A stretch of DNA of 64,000 bases from Pseudopyrenochaeta lycopersici (Eukaryota; Ascomycota; Dothideomycetes; Pleosporales; Pseudopyrenochaetaceae), in contig NHZP01000005.1 of NCBI GenBank assembly GCA_003313425.1, positions 1,674,001 to 1,738,000 on the forward strand, written 5' to 3'. Every line of letters starts with the position of its first letter. Position 1 is the first letter of the stretch. Under the pieces are notes generated by a model. It was not told the origin of the DNA, did no database searches, and saw only the letters and a program-made list of their open reading frames with translations. Below, in pieces: positions 34,108-45,986 of the stretch. A program made the position numbers and the translations under genes.

Positions 34108-36000
34108 ATGGACCTTTTTTAGTATCTAGACAAATGTTAAGCATAGGTTTGCGTTAGTTGCGACTATACGCCGAAACCGCAGCATTATATAAATTACCTG
34201 CGACGCTATTACGCTAATTATCTAAACCTTAACTCTTTAAAGAAAATACGTGCCGTTATTAAGGAGCTTCTGCAGAAGCCCGTAATTAATCCTAATAAAA
34301 CAAAGTTCTAGCCGCTGCCTATTAACTCGCTTGCGCTGCCGCACCTACCTATCTATAATAGCATCTCCTACCTGTAATATAGATTAGTTTATTACTCTAA
34401 GGAGACTATGCGTAAATACTACAGGATGCGACATACTAAAAGTAAACGCTCGCAGGGCCGCCCCTTAAAAGCTTATGCAGAAGTCCTACTACGCTAGAAG
34501 AAAGTCTTGTACTAGCGTCTGTTTATTACAGGCGCTAGTAGTTATTTCTTTGCTATTATTTTGCTAGCTAAAGTCTAAGAAGAGGAGGAGTCTTAATAGC
34601 GCTAGAGAATAGTAGACTCGCTCTCTAAAGTAGATTTTATTAAAGCCTAGATTAACAAGATGTTAGAAGAGAGTATGCAGGAGGTTACTGCTTTAGAGAA
34701 TGTTATCTTAGATAATGCGGCGCTGACTAAGGTATCTCTGTAGCTTAAAATAACATAGTAGCTACGTTATCTCTATAGATACGCCTTTAATAAAGTAGCT
34801 TGATTAGCAGCTCTAGTAGATTTAACCTCTAAACCTCTTCTAGTAGAATTTTCGCAAAGCCTTAGCTATATTATTTAAGAAGCCTACTAGTCTATCCGTA
34901 CTAATAAAGTTAATATATTTAACTAAGCGCAGATTAATAGCTTTATTTAAAAGTAGAGAGCCTAGGACTAGCCGCTTATAGTAAAGCTTCGAGACTTAAC
35001 GTATTAGGACTATAAGAAAGTCTTTTAGAGACTGCTCTGCTTTGTAGTCTGCAGCACCTAACTAGGCTAGCGCGTTATATTATCCTATTAATTAACTACC
35101 CCTTAGCTCGTATACCTTAACTAGATAATAGGGTTTAGTAAGAAGTTAGTTGCACTTAATAATAAGGAGAAGAAAAGTATTAAAGATAGGTAAGAGCAGA
35201 GCTTTCTTCGCGCGGAAGTTTAATTGCAGCTAGACCGTGCCTGTCTCTAGTTCTGCATGTCTATCCTAGATCATATATTAAAAGGCAACCTCTTTAAAAG
35301 TATTACTATTAGTTTTTTAGCTATACTTAAGGTAGATCTAGTTAAGAAGATCTTTAGAGATGCTTCCTCTTTTACACTGTACTTATCTGCGTTCGTAAAG
35401 ATATTACAGATACTTGTTATCTAGTAGTTAGTAATAATAGCGGAAGATAGGGATATTAACTACCTATCAGATATATTAGACGAGATAAGAGAAAGGTTTA
35501 TAATTTATGGAAGCTAATCTCTATTCAACTGGGTGCTACGACTACAAGCTTATAGCAAAAAAATTCGGAATAATACTACTAGCCTAGGCTATGTATACTA
35601 GTCTAATAACTATAAAAAACTAGCCTATAGGCAGCTCAAAATAACTATAGTTAATTTTAAGAAATTTGTACGCATATAAGTAGAGCTGGCGCAGTTAGAA
35701 TTAGAACAGCTTTTCCTTTTGCACAAGGAAGAAAGGTAAGAAGATATTATACTAACATTTAAGCTGCGCGATCTAAAGAATAATTTAGCTAAAAATATAA
35801 AAGGATAGAGCTTTCTTAAAGACCTACGCAATAAGTATATTATACTAAGTAGAAAGTAATAGATACTTAACTATGTCTTAGAGGCTAACTAGCTACAAGA
35901 TAAGTTTATAGAGGTACATAAGAAGGATTCTAGAGTTATCTAGAAGCTTACAGCAGTAAAAAGATATATTATAAAGATAAATAGTTTCCTTAAATAACTT
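34108..36000 (+). pseudogene. OrsD/telomere-linked-helicase-type zinc-finger protein, N-terminal part (copy B)
   Basis: From ATG 34108 one frame, broken by RIP-type stops only, reads MDLF-x-YLDKC then VCVSCDYTPKPQHYINYLR (a C2H2-like finger), LPHLPIYNSISYL, the block RHTKSKRSQGRPLKAYAEV, and later LDRACLQFCMSILDHILKG, FLAILKVDLVKKIFRDASSF, FNWVLRLQAYSKKIRNNTTS and VELAQLELEQLFLLHKEER. This order matches the long N-terminal region of fungal OrsD-type proteins, some of which continue as RecQ-like helicases near telomeres. Only this half is recognisable; a helicase domain is not seen. The 3' part from 35527 is duplicated at 5666. Role in the fungus is unknown. Confidence 0.65.
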
Positions 36001-38025
36001 CTTCTTATTATTTACTTTGTAGGCTAGGTAGCTAGGATTAAGAGGGTCGCGTTCTTACTAGGGTGTAATAGCCAGTGCGCGCTCGCTAACCGAGGATTAT
36101 CGCAGCTAAGACAAATATATGAGTTACGCTGTAATAGATAAAATAGCGCTGCAAATGCATTTTAGACGAGGAAAAATATATAAAATAAGAGGAAGTAGAT
36201 TATTCGTGCAAGTAATACTTTAATTTGTTAGACAATTGCTATATAGCTGTGCTATAAAGGGCGTTTAGTGGCCTAATCCCTAAAATAACCTCTCTGCAGA
36301 ATTAGTAACCCCTCCTGTAGAACTAGAACTAGTGCCCCTTATAAAGTGCTTCTAAGGTTTAATACTCGAATTTTGTTTATACCTAGTTATATTATTGTAA
36401 CAGTGCTAAAATATAGTCTTATATAAACTATTAAATAGTAACCTAAAGCCTAATCTACTAACGTATAGTAATAGTAAGAAAGGATCCTTCTAAGCTAAAA
36501 TATCCTCTTAAAAAGCACATCCTACTCTTACGCGTAAAGAGGTAGAAGAGTAAGAATAGCTAAAGTAGAGAGAAAAGAGAGCTTACTAAAGAGCTAAGAG
36601 AGCATAAGACGCTGTAAGAAATATAGTATTATTAGAACTGTAAATCTAATTAGTCTCTTTTAACGCAGGCTAGTCATAGTACGAGAACTCTCTTTTATTA
36701 GAAATTAATACTAATAAAATAGAAGCATAAGCTTAATTAGCAGACGTATTAAGCTAGAGCTATTTAGAGAGCCTTTAAGCCCTAGAGGTTAGTAATATAA
36801 GCTAGGAGAGGCGGGACTAATAGGACGCAACATTATGTTAGATCCTAGCCTTTTAAAGGGAGGGGTACAGAGATAATGCAGGCGATGCAGCAATAGACTA
36901 ATTCTGTTACCTTCTTAGAAGGGAACTATAGCTATTATTAAATAAAGGCGCTAAACTCGCTAGCTATCTAGTAATTACGCGATCGCAGACCTACTTACAG
37001 CTGTTAGCTTATTCGCCTGTGCTTTTATAACGCTTACCCTTACTACCCCCTACTCTAAATTATCTAGACAGGTCTGCTCTATTTATTTTACCTAAACTTC
37101 CTCTAGTAAGCTTAACTAGGTTAGAATACCTTAGAGAATATAACTATTATTCTAATTAATACTTTAACAGCGTAGGGATATATAACGTCGTAAATAAGGA
37201 GGGAGACTATATAAGCTCGCTAAACTTAGTAAATAACCTCTAGCTAAAGAATACGCTATTTAAGCTAGAGCATAACTATCGCTCCTGTGTACCCTCTCTA
37301 ATAGCGTAAAAACACGTAGTCCTGTAGCTGTCGTGCTCCTATCGCTTTATCTAGCCTACTGCGTTTAAGGCTCCTAGATAATGTTCCTACTGCATATACT
37401 TATTAAATTTACCTATAAAGTAATACAGCTTTTAAAGTGTCCCTCTAGTAGAAAATAAAACTAAGATCTATAATAGCTAGATTAGGCATAGACTAGCATT
37501 ACACCCTAGTTAGCGATTATATCTAATTATAATTTCTTATACTTATCTAAAATTTTTAGCTTAAATCTTACTAGTTATTTTATACAGTCCTATTTAATTT
37601 ATTACGCTACTTAAACTAATAGGTGCTACTACGCCTATTAGGCTGCTAGATCTAGTAATTTATTTTAGTAAGGGTTTTAAGGACTCTAAAGACTAGACCC
37701 TACTAGAATAGGACGCTAAATAATAGTGCGGGATAGGGTATAGTTTAGCCTATTAAGGACAAATTATTAGTGTAAGTAAGTATAGCCCTAGTATTAGGTC
37801 TTATGTATAAATACATTATTGCGTGTAGGTACAAGTAAGTAATCTAAGTATAAGGGGCTGCGTAAAGGTTACTAATACCTAGTAACAGGATTATATTTAA
37901 TAAAGAAGAAAGCTATCTTAGGAGTAAGGCAGTATTTATATTAGCCTAACTCCTCTTAACTCTGTAATTAAGAAACTTCTAGAAGTTTCTAGGACTCCTA
38001 AGGTTCTACTAAAGAGCATTATAAC
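36001..38025 (+). pseudogene. Unknown RIP-degraded frame (copy B of 6141-8164)
   Basis: Aligns base for base with 6141-8164 at an offset of 29861, differing by C/T and G/A changes. It holds the same basic-then-leucine-rich frame without a recognisable family. It ends at the hAT left terminus. Confidence 0.4.
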
Positions 38026-38459
38026 TAGTAAAGGAAATAGATTAGCGCAAATATAGAGTAGCTAGAGTAACGCAGATTTAGCTAGAGTAGCGTAGGCTTT
38101 ATTTTCTTAGTAGCTAGAGCAGCGCGAAAGTCTACAGAGCGCTTAGCGCTCTAATATAACTTCCTTATTTAGGAAGATAATAATTCTACAGACTATGTCC
38201 TATAGTATTAAGGTTTTATATTTATACTAATAATACTTAAGGGTATTTAATTAGGCTAATAGATATTACTTACCCCTGTCCTACCCTAATTTTGTAGCTA
38301 ATTAGTAGTCTATTATTATTACCGCGGCTATATCACGTTGCGTGCTTTTATTTCTAGTCTTCCTTCTCCTCTTCCTTTTTTATTATCTACTAAAATATTA
38401 ACCTAAAGCACTATTAACTAGAGTAGTAACAGCGCTATAAATCCTCGCCTTAGGCCTAC

Positions 38460-41080
38460 TAAATTTAGCTAGCATATTAGTGTTCTAGAGCCTCCTTTCT
38501 CGCCTAATTAACTAGACAATATTAGGGTAAATAGCTATAAGTATATTTAGTGTTATACTCTCGCAAAGAAGGTAAAGAAGAAGCAGATATTAGTTACTTA
38601 GTATTACAGAGAAGATATTAAGCTAGTTAGCAAGCTAAAGCTAGTTGCGTACTAGTACTGCTATCTCTGCGAAAAGGAGAATTAGAAGTAGGAACTACCC
38701 TAGGTTAGTAACAGTACTAATACTGCGCTTAGCTACCTAGAAACTAAGTATAAGATTTATCGTAAAACTAGTAAAAAGATAGAGCTATTACTAAAGGAAT
38801 CCTAGCAGCTGACAATAGAGTAGTATTAAGAGCTCGTAACTGTTCGTATATTTAACTAGTTTAAGCTTCTACTTATCTAATAGCTTATATATTATTATAT
38901 AGCCTTCTTCTAGTTTAAGAATAAGTACTTCTGTAAGCTTTTAACTTTCTTATATCCTAGCCTTAATAGTCTTATTCTAAAAGCTAGGCGTATAATAAAA
39001 GGCTAGGTAATAGATAAGTTTTAGTCCTAGAAGGAAGGTCTTAAACTTAAGATATTAGTAGCTGTAATAAATATATATATATCCTTTAACTTATAGACGT
39101 CGCTAAATTTAAAAGCAGTTCTCGCGATTATCGCCTATTTTATTAATTAGATAGGTAAGAGAAGAACAGCTCTTCTTACGCTTTAAGAAGTTAAAGGAAC
39201 ATATTCTAGGGCTAATATCGCGAAGGTAATATTAGCTATATTTAAGGAATATAGTATTTAGTAAAAGATTAAGTTCTTTATAGCTAACAACACAGATATA
39301 AACAACGCTTGCCTTAATATTATCCTTTAAAAACTGAACCCTTAGATAATAAGAAAGCAGCGGCTACGTTTACGCCTTCGCTGCTTTAGCTATATTATTA
39401 ATTAATATGCCTAAGCGTTCTTAATTAGTAAGGATGCGGAGAAGATTTACTTAAAGATTAACTATTACACCCGAGAAGGTAACTAGAAAGCACTTAGTAA
39501 CCTCTAGAGGAAATAAGGAGTAATTAGAAGGCTGTATAACGTTATTAGGTATATTAGGATAATACCTTAACGCTGCACTTATTTAAAAAGGATTACAATA
39601 GGCAGTAATCTAGCTGAATTTAACTGTCTAGAGGTAAGTTTAACATACGCTAAGGGACGTCTAGATAGTGTTCTTACTTTACTAACTCTTTTGCAGCTTA
39701 TTTAAGATAATGTAACGCGTTAGAATAGCTTTTTTATTACTATTAGACGGGCTCTTAATATACGTAAGCAAATTAACTAATTCTGTAACTCTTACGTGCC
39801 TATAAAGGGCACAAAAGGCGTTATTAAAGACTGCCTTTATAATTACTACTAGAAACAACTCTAGCACCTTTATAACTAGCTTAAAACCTTCTACGAAGCG
39901 ACAGTTAAGATTAAAGGTAGAAACTTATATCTATATAAGTATTTTCTATTATTAGATTAGATTCTTTATAAGATAGAGTAAGTAAAGTAGAAATATAAGG
40001 AGCTTTTAGAAGAATAGTTAAATCGCCTCTATAAAACTAACTATAAATAGCTTACTAGCTGCGCAGAGGTAGTATAGAATAAGTGCGAGAAGTACTATAA
40101 TAAGACAGGCGATTTGGCTGCTTATTTCTCCTCAGTTGTTCTTAATCTGACGTATAAAATAGCTTAGTTTAATAACGCCTAGCTTCACTATCTAGAAAAG
40201 ATACATTAGCTTAAGCCTACTTAACAACAAATTAAGAATCTTTAGCTTAAAGAATACAAAGGACGATATTTAAAGACTGCGACTAATAAGGGCGACAATA
40301 ATAGCCCTTCTCCCTAAGTAGCAGTCTCAGCAATAAAAGTAGTAAACGCCTTTACTTCCCTTAAAGTACACAAGCAGCTTAAGCTGGCGCATACTATAGA
40401 CAGTTTGCCCTAGGAAGTTAACAATTTTAGTTAGTATCTTAAGACTAATTACGTTAAATTTAATAGTCCTGACTATAAGCGTTTCGACTGTATATCCTAC
40501 TGGATAGACTGCTGTTAGTTAATACTAGATGTTGGCGGGCAGCAGGCAGGAGGAACTAGGTTGATTCCTATCAAATGAGACACAAGGGAACTATATATAC
40601 CCTGTGGATGCTTATATAACAGAGCACGTGAGGAGCTAACCGTGTTGGCTAACATAGATCTTGCTCGCTTTGCCCTTAATATGCTTGCGATACCTCCTAT
40701 GTCTAACGAGACTGAACGAGTCTTCTCCGCTACAAAGATACTATTTAATAATTACTGCTGTCGCCTTAAGATAGACATTATTAAAGCAAATAAATGCCTT
40801 CGTTACTAGTTTAGTCTACTACTAAAAGGCATGTTTAAATAAGCTAATATTAGCTACGAGTAAGGAGAAGAAGGGCATAGTAGACAGAAGCTTAATTCTA
40901 TGCAGTATGAAGATTAGGAACAGAAGTTGGAGGACAGCGATAATAACATTCGAGACGATAAACTTAAAGGCATTAACATAGGTTTTTTACTAGGCTAAAG
41001 CCTTAATATTAGCGAAGATGAGGATAATTAGCACATACAAATTTATATTACTAATTACATAGCGCTGTTATAGCGCTTTA
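38460..41080 (+). pseudogene. hAT transposase pseudogene (copy B)
   Basis: Same domain order as copy A: BED finger (about 38590-38740), RNase H-like core (KAVLAIIAYFI near 39110; FFIANNTDINNACLNII near 39270; LAEFNCLEVSLTYAKGRLD near 39610), and dimerisation block NMLAIPPMSNETERVF then RLKIDIIKANKCL near 40680-40800. Some sites are less mutated than in A (NETERVFSATKI rather than NKTERVFLAANI), so comparing A and B recovers the original residues position by position. The insert at 40530 splits the frame just before the dimerisation block. Confidence 0.88.
40530..40654. mobile_element. 125-bp TG...CA insertion, solo-LTR-like
   Basis: Absent from copy A, where ACTAGATCTTG is continuous. In copy B it begins TGTTGGCGGGCAGC and ends TTGGCTAACA; TAGA flanks both sides (40526-40529, 40655-40658; a 5-bp TAGAT reading is equally possible). 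The ends form a short imperfect inverted repeat TGTTGG/CTAACA. Inside are TATATATA and TTATATAA. The sequence is not RIP-mutated although the hAT around it is. A solo LTR or a small non-autonomous LTR element is most likely. Confidence 0.75.
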
Positions 41081-41179
41081 AAAATAGTCTAGCGCGCTTA
41101 AGCTGGAAATGCGAGCGAATTCTAGCTGGAGTAGCGCAAGGCTCTCGCGCTGCTCTACGCTGATCCATTTCCTTCACTG

Positions 41180-41458
41180 GTGTGGATCGCGTAGCTGCTC
41201 TTGCTGCACCACGTCTTTGATCATGTCCAACCTGCTCGTGAGCGCTTCCCAGCCCTCCTCCTTTGTCTGCATCGATTTGAGGTCGGGATTGTATACCGAT
41301 ACGACGACCAGCTTCTTTCCGCCTACATACGCTGCCACCGCCGTGATGTCCGCCGAGTCTATATGCACCTGTGTCGCTGCCACGTCTCTCGGCATCCAGA
41401 TGCACGATCGGACGGGGTACGAGCCTTCTCGCCTGCCAAACGGCACGAATACCGTCCA
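41180..41458 (-). pseudogene. LINE (non-LTR) endonuclease fragment
   Basis: Minus-strand frame reads RREGSYPVRSCIWMPRDVAA, VHIDSADITAVAAYVGGKKL, VVVSVYNPDL then LTSRLDMIKDVVQQEQLRDP, matching the start of the apurinic-like endonuclease domain of fungal non-LTR retrotransposons (Tad1-like). The expected next motif, the GDFN block, would follow where the hAT right end now lies. The sequence is GC-normal, unlike the adjacent hAT. About 90 codons remain. Confidence 0.72.
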
Positions 41459-41640
41459 GTCAGTGCTCCTACTAGTCCGAGGACGGACTGGGTGGACTGA
41501 TTACGTAATCCGTCCGTCTTGGACGGACTGGGTCAGTCCAGCGCTGTAGGACGGACTGATTGGAGTCAGGACGGACTGGTTCTGCCGGGCTGGGACTGGT
41601 AGGACTGGTAGTCCTGGCGTTACCCGATTAAGAATAGTTA
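41459..41640. repeat. Iterated GGACGGACTG motif, possible hAT subterminal region
   Basis: GGACGGACTG occurs at 41480, 41521, 41549 and 41569, with inverted CCGTCCGTC at 41508 and shorter GGACTGG/GGACTGGTAG variants up to 41625. CAGTCAGTGCTCC at 41459 could be a hAT terminus beside the LINE fragment. Clustered short motifs in both orientations are usual in hAT ends, where transposase binds, and a hAT gene lies just to the right. Confidence 0.5.
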
Positions 41641-41689
41641 GAGCAAGGACTCAGAGTTAGGGAATAAGGACACCGTGTTATCTAATTTA

Positions 41690-43457
41690 CCTTAGAAACC
41701 TCACGATGTATTACCAACGTTGATTGTGAGGAGTCATTACGTGTTTCTAAGCGTAACATAGCTTCTCAAATATCTTTTCCTCATCTCCAGCCCCTGAATT
41801 ATTAGTTTCTCAACAATGCGGAGGAGAATTAATAATTTCATTAGTTACTAGTTAAGGGGAGCTTGCAACTAAGAGAACCTCCTCGATATGGGACTACTCC
41901 TATTACCCTCGCACTAAAATTCACCGTAATACAAAAGGCCAGAGTATTTAGCGTTATGCTTATTACACACAAGAATACGTCAATACTAGGACTAAAAATC
42001 AGCGCAACCACCTGAACACAAATCACGGCTCCAAACTACGTACATATTACTAAGAGCGAATTAGAGAGTATCAAGGGCGAATTGATCTAGCCCAGTAGCG
42101 TGTTGACGCACAGGAAGGAAGTCACAAACGCCGTAAACTTGGCAAGGGTACAGAGGAGGAAACAACAAAAGACAACAGTCAATCAGGGCGTGATATTGAC
42201 CCTGATATGTTAGAGAATCTATATATACAATAGGTTACAGCTTGTAGTGTTTCATTTGAAATAGTAACGCGTGAGGAATTTCAAGCGTTAGTTGCTCAGA
42301 TCTCTCCTTACTTTATCAGTGACTAACAAAACATCTACAGATTAACACGTTACTTAAACTCTAATGTCGATTAATATCTCCCAAGCTCTAGTAATACTAT
42401 TCAAGTATAGACAATGCGAACATACGAAGCAATAAAACTCTTAATTAAGAAGCAACTAAAGCTTACAAAGTCGAAGATTCACATCACTGGTGACCTGTGG
42501 TCGTCTAGAAATCACAAATCTATTCTTGGTGTTGTAGCTCACTATATTAATAAGCATAACAAGCTTACACACCAAGTTCTAGCTGTACGAGAGCTTCAGG
42601 GTTCCCATGCAGGTAAGAATCAAGCTCAAGCAATTGCAGCTATTATTTGTGATTATAAAATTAAGAAGGTGCTTAGATTCTACGTTGGCGATAATAATTC
42701 AAAGAATAACACTATGTGTGTCTCGCTTTCTAAGTGTATATTAGTTCTCCCCCCTTTTATGTTTCAATAGTAGCTTATCTTATCAAAGGGCTGAAAGAGA
42801 ACAAGGACGTTGTTTAGGACCCAGTATTTCGACGTCTACAATATAATGGCCATATCATCAATCTCTCTGCATTCCTTTTTCCAAAACTCGATAATGAACC
42901 ACTCTCTCCTAAAGAAGAAGAAAAGAGACTCGAAGCCGCTATTAATGGCCAGCTTCCTCCACAAGAATATACTAAGAAAGAGATCAAGCAGTAGCGACAG
43001 AAAGGCCCCTTAGGCAAGCTACATAATACAGCAGTTTTCATTAAAGGAAGTAACCAACGGCTCGAGCGGTTCTTGTACTTATTAAAAAACCTTCACCTTC
43101 TACGAGATAATAATACACGCTAGAACTCGTAGTATAAGATGTTAGAACGAGCCATTCGACTCAGAGAGCCAATCACTTAGTTCAACAACATGGAGCGTGC
43201 CGATATAGAGGCAGACACTCTTACTAACGCTAAATAGGATAATCTTAAACTTCTAATAGAGTTTCTAGAGGCTTACTCTCACGCAACACTTACTTATGAA
43301 GGCTACTATGCTACAGTTAAGCGTGTCCTTCCTATTATAGAGTTCCTACTTAATATCTTAGAGAAGGGCAAGGATAAGTATACTAAACATCCATTCATAG
43401 GCCCCTATATCAAGTATAGGTAGGCAAAGATAGAGAAGTATTACAAGCTAAGTAATA
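41690..43457 (+). pseudogene. hAT transposase pseudogene, second family, 3' end lost
   Basis: Pieces in order: BED-like finger (WDYSYYPRTKIHRNTKGQSI, QRNHLNTNHG; about 41890-42030), the pre-core FRLTRYLNSNVD and SSNTIQV, then the open stretch 42414-42770 with SKIHITGDLWSSRNHKSILG, VVAHYINKHNKLTHQVLAVR and RELQGSHAGKNQAQA, then after a frameshift RYNGHIINLSAFLFPKLDN, KKEIKQ, GKLHNTAVFIKGSNQRLERF, and YATVKRVLPIIEFLLNILEK up to 43450. The dimerisation block is missing; the frame is cut by the TIR element starting at 43458. More distant from copies A and B, closer in pattern to the element at 62139. Confidence 0.82.
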
Positions 43458-43850
43458 ACGTGCATCCCTTCGTAACGGAACAACCGCCGTAACGGACAAA
43501 ATTGTAGGTACTTGGACTTTGCAGCAATACAAAAATCTGTACGCGCGTTAATAATCTGAAATTCCTATTACCCTACATACTAAGATGACCCCTGAACCTA
43601 TCCACGTGCATCTGTACAAAAATTACAGTCGCATAGTCGCTTGCCCTTCCGATCCGCGAGGAGACCTTCTTCATAGCAATAACGAACCTCCCCCAACACA
43701 GAGCCACCACCATCATTTCTATCTATCGCAACACATGCGCAGCTTTCGTATACGTCTAGGGATCCAATAGAAACACTTAGGAGCCATGATTAGCCGTGCG
43801 GGCTGATCTAGACGCGGATTCATGCGCGATCATTACGCAAACCAGTACAT
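43458..43850 (+). mobile_element. Truncated relative of the TIR element at 57723
   Basis: Starts ACGTGCATCCCTTCGTAACG after TA (43456-43457), closely matching the left TIR at 57723 for about 65 bp, then drifts: GACCCCTGAACCTATCC versus GACAACTCCTGAGTCGA. No matching right TIR was found downstream, so this copy seems one-ended. Confidence 0.65.
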
Positions 43851-44967
43851 TCGTTAAAAACCCTCCAATCAGAGCAATTCTTGTCAAAGCTGACATAACA
43901 TTGCCCGTTTATGATTAAATCCGGCTTGGGATTGGGAGCAGTGCCAAGATCCGCACGGCCACGGCGCTTGTCAGCCAACGTGTTTCCAGCGTCGAAGCGG
44001 TCAACACAGCTACCCTACGCAAATTGAGATGCGGTCCAACGCACGATGACCTCGATAGCTTCCTCGCCCTCAAGCCCCGAAACCCACTGTTGTTCCCTCC
44101 GCCGACCGAACGAAAGACCTAAATAGGCTCACCATGTGCCCATGTCTCAAGCCCACTCGAGCCGATTCCTAGACCAAGCAGCAGCCGAGATCTAATCTCA
44201 GCTCGTTGAGGGGGAATACGATGACACAAGAGGGGTATAAAATAAGATGGAGTGCCGTAGCCCTGGAAATTGGCGCCTACGCTTCGGCAAGTGGGTTGAG
44301 CGTCGCTGGTGGAACGCCGTCGTTGGAAGCGCATATGAAGGTGGAAGGGCTCGATATGTTTTGGTGATACAGCTATCGTATGGTCAAACAACAAACAGCT
44401 CCCTACGTGAGCACTGCAATCTTTAGGGTTGTAGAGATGTGCTTTAGCTTGACATGTAAGGGACATAAGCGGTTTAGATTGTTCATGTTCGCGATGGATA
44501 AGGATAGCAGAGCTGTGATGGTAGCAATACTTGGCAAGGCACTACACTATCTAGGGCTGCATGCCGTTCTCTGTCAGCGGAAACGATCGTTATATCTCTT
44601 CCCAACGCCATCCATTCTAGACGTTCACGGCAAGGGTGTGGCCGGAGCGGGTCGGCCGTCCTCCCTGCTAGCGGTGGCGAGTCGAAGTATTCTATGCTTT
44701 AATTTTCTGCCTATATATACCGCTAATTATGTTGCCGCTGAACCCCTTTCGTGCAAAGAAAAAGTGCGTTGGTAGATGGTCGCCCCGCAGCCAAGCATGT
44801 GGCAAAACTGCTCAGATTCACATCAGGCAGCAGTCCTGGCAGTGAGCTTTACCCATAGTCAAACGTCATACAGGTAGACGAAGCGTATATGCAGATTATG
44901 CTCATAAATTGAAATTGAGTCCATGTATGCACGGTTACTCTGCCAGATTTTTCTAACGCGATGTCGT
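43851..44967. other. Intergenic, no gene supported
   Basis: Normal base composition. Overlapping open frames on both strands around 44119-44775 (up to 131 codons) show no domain, signal or codon pattern that would support a call. Confidence 0.5.
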
Positions 44968-45684
44968 TCACACAACTCGCACCTTGACGCTCTGTCTCAC
45001 CACGTAGCCATTCTGAATCAACCCAACTCCAACTCTCCTATACTCGCCATCCACACTAGTCGACCTAACAAGCAGTATGTAGTACTCCTTAACATCCAAT
45101 CTATTTCCACCCTTAATCTTATCCCTATCTTCGTTAGACTTCTTCCCGATGACAACACATCGTTCTTTACTAAGTTCCTCGCCCTCCTCAACATCATACT
45201 GTATCCAACCTCTTTTCATTCCACCGGAATCCAAGATCGCATGTTTCCCATCCGGTTCCATCGCAGGTTCCATCGTACAATCCCGGAAACCACCTACGTC
45301 GGCCATTAATGCAACTTCCCGCTCCTTATCAAATCGGAGGTTGTCGATCCAATCAACTTCGCCAAAAGTGATCTCCATGAACTGAATGCCTCCATTATAT
45401 GCCATCCATGACCACGACGGCACATGCCGGGTTTTGTACACAATCTTCTCCATCTTCATATCAGACGGCTGCCAGAGGAGATTCCTGTGAAGGTACGTCT
45501 CAAAGATACCACATCTGCTTTTGCAGCCTAAGGCACGTGTAATACGGACCTCTAACCCAGATGTTGCCACACATCTGTCAGTCTCCTTTGTAAGCCCACG
45601 CTTTGAGTAGTTCTGGGAAAGAAAGTGGAACCTTAATAGCAGAGGAACCGCCACAGGCCCTAACGAGGCGAAAACTTCGTGCAT
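44968..45684 (-). pseudogene. HET-domain protein, C-terminal fragment
   Basis: 238-codon frame whose sequence fits the region that follows the HET domain in fungal heterokaryon-incompatibility proteins: YSKRGLTKETDRCVATSGLE, YLHRNLLWQPSD, then TRHVPSWSWMAYNGGI with the hallmark PSWSW, and near the end YILLVRSTS and VGVGLIQNGYV. HET proteins act in non-self recognition after hyphal fusion. The N-terminal HET domain (the ALSYxWG part) is absent: sequence upstream of 45684 is non-coding with a GAA microsatellite. An ATG at 45684 exists but is probably not the original start. Confidence 0.75.
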
Positions 45685-45774
45685 GTAACTTTACATTCAC
45701 AATACTGTATTTAAAGGATAGATCTTAGTAGTGGTAGCCTGCATATCCCACGGGAGAGGTCAGGGTAAATGAAA

Positions 45775-45815
45775 TAAGAAGAAGAAGAAGAAGAAGAAGA
45801 AGAAAAAGAAGAAGA
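45775..45815. repeat. (GAA)n microsatellite
   Basis: About twelve GAA units with one AAA interruption upstream of the HET fragment. Confidence 0.95.
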
Positions 45816-45986
45816 CTGTACCGGATCCTAAGTAATTCTTACTGATATTTCCAGAGAGGGTTTGTTAGATCATGTGCTGAGGCTTGCTGACAATGCTGAC
45901 AGCATCTTGGTCTCACTGGGGTGATTCATTGCCATGATAAAGCTGCCTCGCCTAACACATCCAAACCGAGATCAGTTTAAGCAGTT

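Larger units (their letters stand above)
38026..41179 (+). mobile_element. hAT transposon, RIP-degraded (copy B), with a nested 125-bp insertion
   Basis: Left end TAGTAAAGGAAATAG at 38026; right end, not mutated, complement of CAGTGAAGGAAATGGATCAG ending at 41179. Same content as copy A plus the insert at 40530-40654. Left octamer ATTATAAC is identical to that of copy A, right octamer GTGTGGAT is part of a LINE fragment, so left and right flanks are unrelated. Confidence 0.85.

Noticed and set aside
2046..41179. Starship-type giant element with a DUF3435 captain recombinase
   Set aside because: No tyrosine recombinase motif could be recognised in any frame, and the large blocks are explained by gypsy, Copia, hAT and pogo elements.
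44119..44775. 115- and 131-codon frames on opposite strands
   Set aside because: Mutually overlapping, low-complexity in parts, no recognisable domain or conserved motif.
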